Origin: Marisa cornuarietis
Taxonomy: Eukaryota; Mollusca; Gastropoda; Architaenioglossa; Ampullariidae
Assembly (NCBI GenBank): GCA_004794655.1
Contig: SMMW01000033.1
Location: 1,491,501-1,555,500, forward strand
Length of the DNA stretch: 64,000 nucleotides
Direction: 5' to 3'
Shown: positions 1 to 13,200 of the stretch, piece after piece
Layout: each line of letters begins with the position of its first letter
Position numbering within the stretch: position 1 is the stretch's first letter
Position numbers and translations under genes: made by a program
Notes under the pieces: generated by a model
Told to the model about the DNA's origin: nothing
The model's input: the letters and a program-made list of their open reading frames with translations, nothing else
The model's database searches: none

Positions 1-3000
1 TTGTTATAAGGGATACTGTGTTTGGCAGATCCACCGAGATTATATTCTTTCAATTGTAAGCCATCTTTTATGTACACATTTTAACTATGTTATCTTTAAA
101 ACTATACTTTCCTTAATATTTTGTGTCAAGAATATTAACTTCAACCAAAACCAGTATGCCTTAGAGGCTAACACAAACTTTACTTCTTGAAATGAAGGTT
201 TCATAAATCTTAAACTGTTCTCTTCCATTTACTCCTTCCATTTAAAAGAACTTCAAATCAAAACATTCATGCACATGCTACAGTGCTGGTATGGTATATT
301 TTATGTCTACAGAATTTTGCTGGTTGTTTTACTTGTGGCATTACAGAGACTAACCATTTCATTTGTAAAATTTGCATATTTAATGGGTTAAAATTATTTC
401 TGGGTTATGCTTTAACATAAAATTCAGTGTCTGTGATGCCAACTATGTGAGGACAAAAATCCCAGGAAAAAAACTTCATAAATACCACCTAAGACAAACT
501 CTTTCATTCCTTCATTTGTGACTAATCACAGTTCTGCTTTTGCTAAAGGGTGAAAATATAGTGTAAACTGAACTGGCATATAAAATGCCAGAAATCATGC
601 ATAGCTGATGCAACCAGATGTCAGTAAACCTATTTAGAAACATGTTAACTGGTATCACAGACACTAGTTTCACTGCTTCTAGAACAAAAAATAAATATAT
701 ATAGATATATCACTAAGGATACCAAACCTGTCATTAACATACTGAAGATTTTCACAGCCAGAGTGTTTGAAACAGGAGGTAAGGTTACCTGTGTGAGATT
801 CACAGATAAATAGCTCCTCTATACTCACAGATAAACAGTTCCTTTATTAAAATAAGACAAAGTTCAAAAAGTACAACATTCAAGTGAACTTAGGTAAGAC
901 CAAGTGATAAGATTCTTCAATCCCTCAGCCCTACCTCTTCTCTTTTGGAATGCAATTCTGATCAATATTGATGTATGTCTGCAACTCACCACCAAAAACT
1001 ACTGCTATTCCTTGTGGCATTATCTTCAAATTTTACTTTGCTTTCATTTGAAACCTGCTCTAGAAAAAGACACTTCATTTTAATTTTTAATCTTTTCCTT
1101 TTTATTCCTTAAAGTTTCTCATAAAGCATAAATTGCTGAAAATGCCCAGGGTGTTTGAATTTCCCGTCTCTAGTGCTTTAAGATTCTCTTGAATACAATT
1201 TTTTTAACATCCATCTAAATGCTTCTCCATCTTTTCAAACATAGCATGCCATCCAGCTAATTGTTAATTTAGTACCCCAGTTATACAAGTACTTCTACCT
1301 CAACTATGGTTTATACACATTCATAGCCAGCACAACCACATAAATAAAGAACAACAGCACAGTGAAATACTCCTGGGAAAGTCACAAACCAAACCATGAT
1401 GCAAATGCATAAAAAAGTGAGACAGTTTACAAGCAAGAACATGACACCAATAACTATAATGCAGTGAGAAGACATGGAGGTGCCAAAGCCACAATGTCAG
1501 ACCCTCAGAATCTCTCAAAATGCTGTTTGGCACGACTCTCTGATGTGGTCTTATTTTATAAGCAACTTTTGATGGTTTAAGATGGGTTAGGCACACAATA
1601 AATTCTGACAAGTTTTTTTTTAAAGTTGGTATTAAATATTCCATACAAAATCAGTGAGACAGTCCAGAAAACACAAAAATAAAAAAAGCTATTGTTATTC
1701 ATAATTCCTGTGGGTAATCTCATTAATGGAAGCCACGAGAAATATTAGCAGCATATAGGAAGAACAAAAAAGTGCGGAATTCCATCAGAAGTGGAGACTG
1801 AAGTTCCTATGGCAGTAAGTTACAGTCTAACTTCATTTATCGTAAATTACATCAAAATATCATTTTGGCTTGGTTTAAACGAGTTCACATTCTCTTTTAC
1901 TGTAATGTCAAAGTGAAAACTTTTTTTATATAGCTTTAATAACAGTTTGATGAAACTTTGATGATGGAACAAAATATGAAAATAAAATGAAATAAAATAT
2001 TGACCACAACAACTTCAATGACCAGCTGTATTTACTGATTTGATAGCTGATAAGCAAAACCTGCTCCCCTGAATATACAATGTAAACATAACAAAAACAC
2101 TGTTTAGTCACACATTAACATAAATTAGACAAGGTGGGACAAGGAATAAGATTTTTAAAAAAAAGAATACATATCACATTTTACAAGTTATCTTTCCATT
2201 TCCTTGAGATACCAGTACTTAGCAGATATGGTATATTGTAAACCTACAAGCTGTCAAAGGCATCAAGTTCGATCGAACAAATAAATTGGGAACCCTGTGT
2301 TCAGAACACACATTTTGTGTCAGAAAAATCATTTACAGATATTTAACTTCAACATCTTATGCCTGGCTCTGTCTTTTTTCTAAATTAAACTTTTTCATTA
2401 CAAAAAAATACAACATCCATCAAACAACTATCTCAATGTTATGCTTATATCTTCTAAACTATGTAATTATTAGGTATTTATCAGCTCTTGATAGCCTAAA
2501 GAGAACTGAGATCAATTCATCCACGTTATTTCACAAACATTTAAAATTGAAGAAAATAAACAGAAAATCTTCATTCTCACAGAAATGTCTCATAGTTTAT
2601 AAAATATGTTTAAACTAGCGTAAATCATGAGCCTGGAGCATGGATTGCTTTCTAGATATGTCAAATCTCAAAGTTAAAATATCTCAGGGAGTATTAGGAA
2701 TCTCTCTTTCTCTCACTCTTTCAATAAATACTGTCATGATGATCAGATTTCGCTAATTTCTAAGGATTCTAATAGCATCACCACTCTTGATTTCCCTATT
2801 TTACACAATCAGTGGGAAATTCAATCTTCATTTAAAAAAAAAACAACTAAAATTTATAATTTAGTGAATATATTCTCCATGTCTTCTACTGATAATCAGT
2901 ACTTTTTGTTCCATATTCTCTTATGAAAATCAGGGAAATTGTATAGATTAAAAGGTCTCAAATAACAAATCAGCCTACCCATGTACAGGCCATATCTTAT

Positions 3001-4120
3001 CAGCACACTTTATACCCATACACAGTTTTACTACTTTCAGTTCGTGCATCCTGAAATACATTAAATACCAAGTGTTTTTCTCATTCACCATACTTTTGCA
3101 TTACCATCACTGAAAAATTATCTGCTGAGTTAATCCAAGGGATATTGTCACTTAACTGTCACCATCTTTGATGCATTCTAGAAGGACAAACATGGAATTC
3201 CAAATGATGTAAGTGATGCTTAAGCACAAAAAGAATGAACATGTGATCTCTGATGCCCTGGCAGAAAGTATGCAATGTGACTCTTATAATCAACGTAATT
3301 GTCCCTACACATTTATACCTGTTATGTAATGCAGTAGTCAACGATATTGGCATATTCACTTCACTCTTACGGCCTAGTACGTAGAAAGTAGTCCAGTGAC
3401 TTTTGTAAATTCCACGTAATTGTCTCCACACACTCATTAATTTTTTTTTTTTGCAATCAAGTCATCAATGTTTCTGGCATCAAGCCTACATTTAACACAT
3501 ATACAAAAAACAGGCTTTGAATCTAAGGCATATATAAGATGAAAACAATGAAGAATGCAATAAGGAAAGCCTATAGCTCTTTGCTTGGAGTCCCAGCAGT
3601 CCTAGGTGCCTGCTGGCTCACGCACAATCCTCTTTTTTCAAAATGTTCAGTTGCTGTGTTCTGCACACATGCAGCCATACTCACTATAGCTATATTCATC
3701 AGACCCTGCAACACAGTACATCAGAAGATTAGCTCTTAACTGAAAACTGTTGCTTCAAGAAGTCCATGCATTTTTTTAAGTGATCAGATGGAACACTATC
3801 ATAACTGCACTCACATAGTCAGCACTAACATTTCTTTTAAATCATCCTCAGCCACCCTCGGCAATAGTATTTACATACTTAAAAGATTTTTTTCGGTTGA
3901 AGATCAGTTTTTCAAAAAATTTCAGAAGAAACCTGATACATGGCGACAGTTAACAATGCCTCAAATATGACAAACTTAATATTTTTAAATATTCCTGTAC
4001 TGTAAATGCACAGTACCAATCTGTGCAAAAAAGTCTGTCAATGTTTGTCACATTGTATACTAAATGTAAAAATTTCAATGCAGCAAAGCTTCACAAAAGA
4101 ATATCTGTTAAATCTTAGCA
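1..4120 (-). other. Probable 3'UTR and downstream flank of ZZEF1; no coding gene seen
   Basis: About 4.1 kb of AT-rich sequence follows the stop codon and shows no convincing coding exon on either strand. Minus-strand AATAAA signals occur at about 1102-1107 and 843-848, so a 3'UTR of about 3 kb is possible, but the cleavage site cannot be fixed from sequence alone. An imperfect direct repeat lies at about 3268-3436. Confidence 0.4.
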
Positions 4121-4207
4121 TTAAGCATTGGATACCTGTTCTAAACTTGTCTTAATATCATTGATGTCTGCCATAGATGCCAAGTAAGTGTTGACAATAC
4201 CTGCCTC
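4121..4207 (-). CDS. ZZEF1: ZZEF1 terminal coding exon with stop codon
   Basis: The last coding exon enters in phase 0 at 4207 after an AG acceptor and reads EAGIVNTYLASMADINDIKT SLEQVSNA, ending at a TAA on 4123-4121. It is the only exon found downstream of 5530 that keeps the frame. It matches the expected position of the ZZEF1 C-terminus, a short helix after the long exon 59. A donor-like GT at the end of LEQ could allow further splicing, but an immediate stop in the same frame makes a terminal exon the simplest reading. Confidence 0.75.
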   Translation of the reverse strand, partial: EAGIVNTYLASMADINDIKTSLEQVSNA

Positions 4208-7200
4208 CTGTCCAACACAAATAATAGTAAGATAAAAGATGACCCTCAACTTCAGATTCTGTATTCACCCAAAATGGCTCATTTATCTTCTACACAAAAT
4301 GTATTAATTGAAAATAAAATAAATTTAAAATATTGATGCAAAATATACATCTGGATGTTTAGTCATTTTCACAGTCCAGAACAGTGCACAAACCTTCACT
4401 GAGCACATTATAAAACAACTTTCAAGAAATTGATATTTATTCACTGACAATCATAACAATGCTTCTGTGAAGTACTCTAGAGAATGATTTAAAATGCAGT
4501 TTTGCTTCTCTGAAAACCAGTGTAGAAATGAAAAATACAAACAAAAATAGCAACATACAAGTGTATTCAACAAACAGGTCTTCTCTTATTTTTTCAAAAA
4601 GGAGACCCAGAGCTGACTCTTTACTGCTCGTCTCTGTTTAGGTAGGCAATACTGATGTTCCTTTAGTTATTTCAACACATAAGTTACATAATGTATGCTG
4701 ACATGTCTCTTGATGTTTCTAACATCTGTCATTCTGCGTGGTATGATCAGCTCCATTCGCCATACTCTGTCCATCTCAACCACCAAAATACTCATCTACT
4801 CATTTGTTCTGTCTAAATTATACTATTGCAAGTCTCTTGTTGCTGGCTGTCTGCAATACCTCATTCACAAGCTTCAGAAAGTCCAGAACTCAGCTGCTCA
4901 TCTCATTTTCAGTACTTACAAATCTGAACATGTCACACCACTTCTTCGCTTTCTTCACTAGCTACCATTTAAAGCTATGGATTCTTTGATGCCTCCTCGC
5001 CCCCACTACTTTACTGAAATCTTTTCTGTCCACATTCCTGCTCAAAACCTTTGATTCTTATCAGACTCCCAGATTCTATCCTTCCCTCCCACAAAGACAG
5101 TCACATACGTACAAAGGACGTTCTCCAAATGTGCTGCTAAGCAGTGGAACTCTCTTCCACATCATATTCGCCACTCAAAGGCTACATTCAAACGTTCTCT
5201 GAAAACATATCTGTTCACTAAGTACTATCCCTGACTTACTATTCTTAACTCCTTTTGCAATATTGCAATATTAATCATCATGTAATGATTCCATCTTTAC
5301 ACTGTTTACAGTACCAACATCCCTTCATACCTTTATCCATTGCTTTATGTTCTACTCGTGTACATCATCTTTATGTTTTCAGCATGGCTATATGTATTTC
5401 ACCATCCACTGGCTGTTATCTAATGTTCATTCATCATTACTGGTCTGCACAGAGAGTGCTATCTATCTTGGTCGTGATGCTGTGCACTACAAGTACACAT
5501 TATTATTATTATGTCAAAAAATCACCTACCAGAGCCAGGTTTTCTACTTGAAGGAAGAGCTCAGTCAGGGCACGAACAACAGGCTGCTGCATGGTGTGAC
5601 AGTCTTCTTTACCACCAGTCATTTTATTGTAAAGAACCCAAAGTGGTCTGAGCAAGCTAAGGTCAGTCTGCAGCCGGGGTGGTGGTGTGGGATCAAGGGG
5701 AGGAGGAAGAGAAAGGAAATCATTTTTGTGACCAGGAGATGGAGGGGCCTTGGGATGATTTGTTAAGAGGCAATCTCTCTGGGTGGCAACAATGCGCAGC
5801 AAAAGCTGAATGGCTTTCAGCCGTTGGTTTGATGTTTGTTTGCAAGCCACGTAAGCCAGGCTCTGCCAAAGATCACCCAGAGGCAAAGAGCTGGGAAAAA
5901 ATGTAAATAAATATTTACTGCATGAGTTTTACACTGCAATGAGTGGATAAGGAGAGAAAAACCTACACAGTACTCAGCATAAATATTTACCACAAATCTC
6001 AATGGCATTCTTTCTGTTAATCCTTTTTCTCATCAGTTCAAAGCTAATCATCTGTTAGATTAGTCAGTAGTATTTGAATGGACCCATGAATCTCTTATAA
6101 AATGCTAAGTCATAAACTGTTCTGCAATAAATATGCAATAATACTTAGTGCTACTGTATGTATTAGTATAAATACTCACACCACCACAGGAGAGGACAAA
6201 ATGGACTCTAGAACTGTGTAACCAGTCTCAAAACTGTCTCTTGTGCCAGCAGTCACCGTGAACTTGTAACCCCAATAGGGTGATGATAAATGGTCACCTT
6301 CCATGATAAACTTGAAGTAAACCGTGTCCCCTTAACAATGTTTATGACATGTTTATTTTCATGTAGGTTGTAGGAGGAGAGAAAATATTCTGATTTTAAT
6401 TCTTCTGTTAAGATGAAAAGAGAAATTCTAAAACCAATGTGATATGAATCCTGAATATGAAGCATAAGACATTCTCATAAAACAAAAATTGAGTTCAATC
6501 AAGTGACTTGTCTTCAACTTGCTTTTCTTACGGTATTTTACAATGATGGAGAAATTTTAACAATATCTCTTTGTAGATTAAAGAAGTGAAACTCACAGCT
6601 ATTTGCTGCATTCCTCCTAACTGGCATTAATATTGTTTAGTAAATATGACAGAATATATGCCCAACAGGATAGAAGCCTCACCCGGAACTTGGAAACTGC
6701 TCCAACGAGGTTTTGACCCACTAAACGCATGCATGTCTGTTGACATATCTTCTGAGGTGGAAAACTGGAGAATATCTGAATCTTCTGCTGTAGAACATCT
6801 GTGTGAATGGCACAAAGATAAAAAACTTTCTTAATGCTGCAATCATTAAGAGTTAGAATTTAGCACAAATGAAGTTCCATTTTAGCTGAAGATAGGTGAA
6901 GTTACTTTTCATCCACATAATAAGTTACCTCTTTTGGGTATAGTGTAAAAATTGATCAAATAATCTCTAAAGAAAAGGAAATTCTCTAAAGAAATTAACC
7001 AGGCTGCTCACAAACAAAATAAGATGGCTAAGAATTACAGGTCAGTTGTTATTAATAAAAGTAATTAATAACAAAATTAATAAAACACTATATGTCAGTA
7101 ACTGTCAGTATATGTTATAATAAATCTCTCTCAAGTTTTCAATGACAATGGTAATGTAAGGTGGAGGTCATCCCCTTACTTTTTTTTTAGGCCGTTGAGG

Positions 7201-10200
7201 AGTGAAGTTTTTACGATATCACTTGTCTCAGGGTCAGCTTTATATGAGGGTGGTGCCCATCTCTCTATAACTGCTTTACCTTTCTCAACCATCTATGGAG
7301 TCAGGTACCTATTTTCATTCCCAACAGCTGGGTCGATGGAGAAAAGTTTGCTGTGCCACACGGATATCAAACTGGGACACCTCTTAGTTCAGATGCCTGT
7401 GCTTTAAATACTTGGCTGGCTGCTCCTCATGCCCACAATGACAATGAGATAATAAATTCTTACTTAAAAAAAAAGGAAAAAGAAAAAGACAGAATGTCTA
7501 TATGCTTATCAGAAACAAGGTACAGACAGCTGGATTTTCAGTGTTTGTCTTACTTGCTGTCAAAGGTGATGGTTAAAAAAGAAGCCCCTGGCAGCTGTAT
7601 CTTCTCCACTGGATGTCCACTTGTATAGTTGTGAGAGCTCTCTCTTGCTACTGCTGACATGGTCACCTCCTCCATGAACTGGCTGGCTGTGTAGGCGATG
7701 GGAATGAGGCTGCTTGGGTCACAATGATGGATCACTTTCTGCACCACCTGCATGTGACAGTTACACTTTTCGTCCCACAAACCCGAACATGAAAAATTTA
7801 CCTAAACTTGTTTCTTTTGATGACTTCCTTAGACAGTAATTATGACAGAGCACTGCATTCTTTTAAAACCTACACTGTCAAAGACATTAATTTTCTTTAC
7901 CATTTTTCAAATATTAGAAACTGCATCTCTTACACTGAATATCTCCAACCTTTCAATTTACCTGTAGTTGTTTTGTTTCAATTTTCCTAATGATTTTCAT
8001 AAACTCTAGACAGAGCACTGCTTTACCTTAACACCTTTCCAGCCAAAGACAAATTGATCAATTTACTTTTTCCTGTTAAAATAATTGAAATTCTATGTTT
8101 TTATATTCAGCATTTTATTCAGATAATATTAAAATTACAAATATTTTTATGTGTAAACTTACATACTGACTTACCCTGCAGAAAAACTCTTTATTCTCTG
8201 ACTTATAAAGGAGGTCAAGGACACAGGGCATGTGCGCCACCTCTCTACAGCCTAGAAGAGTTGCATTTATCACAGGGCCATCTTGTGGCCAGTGAGCTAG
8301 CAGTCCTGTTAAAACATGTCGGGCATACAACACTGCCATGGCCATATTTATACGTGCAAGATAGTCACGTGAAGCAAAACGTCCATGTTTCTGAAGCTCC
8401 TTCTTCAGAAGCTCACCACTCCTCGTGCGGCGCTGCTCACTTATTTCCCCTGCAAGTCGATCTGATGGCAGAAAGAGATCTTGGTGTGTCTCTCCAGTTT
8501 CCTCTTTTGCAACCGAAGGTCCGCTGTCAAATATTTTAAATGCAATCACTTTCATCACCCATGTAATCTTATTTCCAGAGACCATGCAAGGTTAGTTTTA
8601 TGCTACCTGTTCATCACAAACACTATCTTGTTGGGCATGATAGATTTAAACAAAGCTCTTTAATAACATGTGCAGGATAAATTTTTACTGGGAGGATCAT
8701 ACTCAAAAGGATGTCCTTCAAAAATGCCCCTTCATGAATTGAGTGATCTGCTGTGTGGCCTAATAAAACGATCTAAGAGACAAAAGGTGGCAGAGCAGAC
8801 AGATTAAAAAAAGCTTTCCATTTTATTAACAACATTAAAATCCTCATGTAAGACCCACGACTAACATCTGAAGCAGAGGGAACAAAATGTTTCTCTTGCA
8901 GAGACTATATCCCAGCCATAATGAAAATCAGACTTATTATCCTTATATAAAATTGATCATTTTACAGGAGTAATGGAGTAATAAAAGGCTTGATAAATAG
9001 GGCTATCCAAAGTGAAAGTATACCCCTTTTAAAGTACAAGAAAAAAAGGGCCAAATGTAAAATTACTGACCTCCCAGTGCGTGTAAGAAGAGGGTGGAAG
9101 TGGATGCCAGTGTCTATGATCCTATCCTGTGACTGCTTTTCCCCAGATTTGCTGCTGACAACACCCCCTCCTTTCCTGCAGTTAAAAGAAAGAATACATT
9201 TGGCATATAGCTTTTAGAGTGTTTTTTTCCTATACATTCTTCAAAGTCATTTAACAAGATTCTTTTATAACAAGATACAAGATAACAAGCAGTCAATACA
9301 GTGGTAACCATGAACTCCTTCCTACTTCAGCCTCCCAGCATAGCAGCAAGTCAAATGTAGTCTTCAGACCTGCTTAGCTTATAACACAAAAAAGATTAAT
9401 TTTGGTCTCTGTGTCCTAAACTTATCCATATTCTGTCAGATGATCAAATACCAAAACATCCTTTTAAACATGCTTACCATTTTTCTATCAAAGATGCGAT
9501 TTCTTCAGAATTTTCAAAGCTGAAACACAATATGGAGAGAAAGATCACAAAGATTTCCTTCCCTTATTCAACAGTAATTACTTTTGGCATGTATGATGTA
9601 TGAATAATGTAATAATGTAATAATAATAATGTATGATTTAGACAGTGCATGATCACACTCAGTGCTTGCGGCAGGAATGAGACATTGAAAGCATATGAAG
9701 AACAGAACAGAAAGATAAACAGAAATACTGATACGTAATAACAGACAAAACAGAGAAGACGAAAAGTGGAAACAGGTAACAAGCAGTAAGGGTTGAGAGT
9801 TTCATGAATCTGCAGAGGAAGAGAACTAGCCAACAGACAAAAAGGGAAAGGTTTGAAAGATGGACTAGCATGATGTGGACTGTTAGGAGTGAAGCTCTTG
9901 AGATATTTTTAGTGCATGTTTAGAGAATTTCATGGTGGATTCTACACCACACAAATGGCAAGGGTGCCTGCCATAGTAGATCACTATCAACACCATAAAG
10001 GTCACTTAATGATTTGTTCATCCTACTGTATAATTTGTTTCGTATTAAATAGAGTGAAGGCACTTCACCCAACTGGCTGGAGGGGGCAGTGCTCTGTGGT
10101 ATTTTTGTCTTATCTGGCATCTCCCTTGTGCTGGACTCGTGACTGTGTATGCTTTTGACATGCCTGCCATCATGCATTTGGAATGTGCTGCCTCTTCCGT

Positions 10201-13200
10201 TTCGGTGGTTTTGGTTCCTTTTCAACATGCAGACTTCATGATCACCACATATCTGTGGGTTTCCTGTTTGCTTAGCTTTTGTTGATCAGTGAACTTTGTG
10301 TGTGCTGGGGCTCATTCATTGTTCCAGTGCAACTGGTGCCGTCTGTTGGATCCGCTATTTGGAACTGCATTTACTAAGGAGTGTATTCCAGCTTGTACAA
10401 TATGTTTGATATTTGGGCTGCAGATTGTGGTTCATGCGGTATGTGGACGCTGGCCTTTGGCATGGAGTACATTTTGTTTTGTCACCTTAATTTGACGTCA
10501 CACCATCTTCTGTCATTTGTGCAACTTTTGTTTAGTATTAGTATTAAATGTTATTTTCACTGTAAATGACCTGGTTTCAGTCTCTAAGGAAAATTCTTAC
10601 AAAAAGAGTTTATGGCTCACTTCACCACCCATTACTCTAGTCATGCTGCAAAGGTTGGGTATGAAATGTAATAGATCTAATACTGCTCCTGAGACTCCCA
10701 GTGTACAGAGATGAATCAGTTACAGTAAATGACATCACACACATCACTTGGACAAGTGCTTCACAAGTTCACTTCTGACACTATGATTGACAAATTCTGA
10801 ATAATCAAGCTGACTGAGATCAAGATGGGAGGGTGAAGACGGTTATTAAACAGAAATTGATGTCTCAGTATGGCTAGAAAATTCTTTCAATGAACTGAAT
10901 TTTGTAATAGGTATTTTCTTTTTAGAAATGATAATAAGTTACATAAAAAGACACTAGAATGTGTTTGAGCATCAAGCACACAGAGTACAGAGCTGAATAT
11001 AACATTACAGATGTTTGCCCCTCTCTTCCCAGTCACTATATACTTACTTTTCCATGATAGCCTTTATCACGGCTTCCAAGTTGCCTTCGTTCATCTCATA
11101 CATAACACGAAGCACTGCCATAGGAACTTTCAGATCATGATGCAGAGCCTGCAACAGCCACAGTTCACACTTAGTGTCTCTTAAGGCAAGTCGATTTTAT
11201 TCTCAACAGCCTCTAAAACTTCTTTCATCGTGTTCTCTCGGTGTAGTCTGTGCACTTTATTTCAGCAGACATTTTCTTACTGTTTTTTTTTCAGTCAGTA
11301 ATAAATGACACTTAGAAAATTTAAAAAAAAAACTTTTAAGAAAAGAGCATGCAGCGTACTTTTACTACTCTTTAAACCAATTTAAAGTTGTAATACTTGT
11401 ACTTTAAGAGCTAGCAGCATCTTTACAAGATCATTTGAAAGTTAACATTTATTGAAAAGTAAGAAAACCTGTCAAGCGCTCACTTCAAATAGGCGTTTTG
11501 TTTTCTCATCTAGCTTTCCAAAGAGGACTTTTGTTTCATCTTCATCTTCCCATGACAAGGATGATGATGAGATAATGTCTTCATCAAACCTTTCATCATC
11601 TTCCTCCTCCTCATTGTCATCATTATCTTCTTCTTCGTCATCTTCACCTGTATCACTTTCCTTTGCTTGCTTATCTGGTACTTTCTTTCCCTCCATGTCC
11701 TTTTTGGTGAGTTTAGATTTCTTGCCTGGTGGCTGTTCCTCCTGACTATACAGCATCAGCGACAGGACCTTCATACACAAAAATGTAAAGCCGAATGTAA
11801 AATTGATGTAAACCTTATGTTCTGAAGTTACAAAGGCCGCAATGCAAAGACCTGAGATAATTTTCTCAAAAATGCAAATGACAGAAGTATGAGAGACAAA
11901 AATTAAAAAATACCATTTTTAGTGGTAAAATTTCTTTCTTAGAGTACTTACCAGACGTGACTATATAGAGATCACCCTCTAGTTACCTTAAATCCAGCTG
12001 TCCAAACCTGTGCAACATGGTAGGACCTCAGGCCCCTCCCATCCCAACTGTCATGCTCGTGAGCTTCTCTACTCCAGTTTTTTGCCTGGACTAAGCCTGA
12101 AACCCACTGCAGGGAGGTGGGAGAGAGCTAGCTGTAATGTCATCTGGTAAGTACTCGAAGAAAGAAATTTTACCACAAAAAATGGTATTTCTTCTTCGCA
12201 CTATACTAGATGACATGACTATATGGAGAATAACAAACGGAGGGAGTGGCAGTCCACACTGTCATAACACCTTAAGGTTTGCCTACTGCACTCAGTGTTA
12301 CCAGGCAGTCACCTATCCGGGACCGAAGTTGCTTAACTTTGGCGATCGGATGAAAACCACTGTTTTCAACGTGGTATGACCATACGCCCTAGGTGACTCA
12401 ACAAACAAAAAAGACACACCCCAAATCCAGCTGGGCTGTAGACTGAGGCCACCTTGACTGAAACTATGTGAAACTGCCTACGGACCTGCCGAATCTACTC
12501 CCTACTGAGCTGCTGATACCCAGTCGACTGGAACCAATGAGTCAGAATGGGCTGCAAGATTTCGCAGGTAGAACCTACAAAACATTGCTCAAGAACGCCA
12601 GTCTATAGCCAAAATAAACTTTTTTGAGCTATGGCCACAGCTCAAGCCTCTAATGCTTGGCCCAAACTAGAGAAGTCCTTGTTGGAAAGAGCTGCATAAG
12701 CCACCTAAATGACTGCTAGGGCCAGGCTGCAAAAGATTCCACTATGCTATTCGTTCCATTTCTCACTGATAACCAACATGGGCCTCCCTGAGTGAGGCCA
12801 ATCTCTGGGGGTAAATTCTGAGCACTCTCACTGGATCCTGGAGTTTAACCATATCCTTCAGGCCTGACCTTGAAAGTAAAAGCAGCATAACCTCCTAGGA
12901 CCATGTGCTGGAAGACTATTCTTAGCCAGGAACCCAGCATTATTTTGAAGGGATGTGGAACCATCCCCCCTAAACTAGCAACAAGCCAAATCCAAGAAAG
13001 CACATGTCTTGGACATAATAGCCACCTAAGCTACAGCTTCAAACAACATGTCTTCCTTCAAAGTGTAGTGTAGAAGGCCTAAGCCCTGGGTCCCTCCTAA
13101 CTCACTGACAAGCCAGCGACTGCCAAAGCCAACAGATCGGAAACTGGTCACTCAAAGGTCGGAAGCTTATTCCAACAACCTGCCCCAATGTCCGCCCAAG

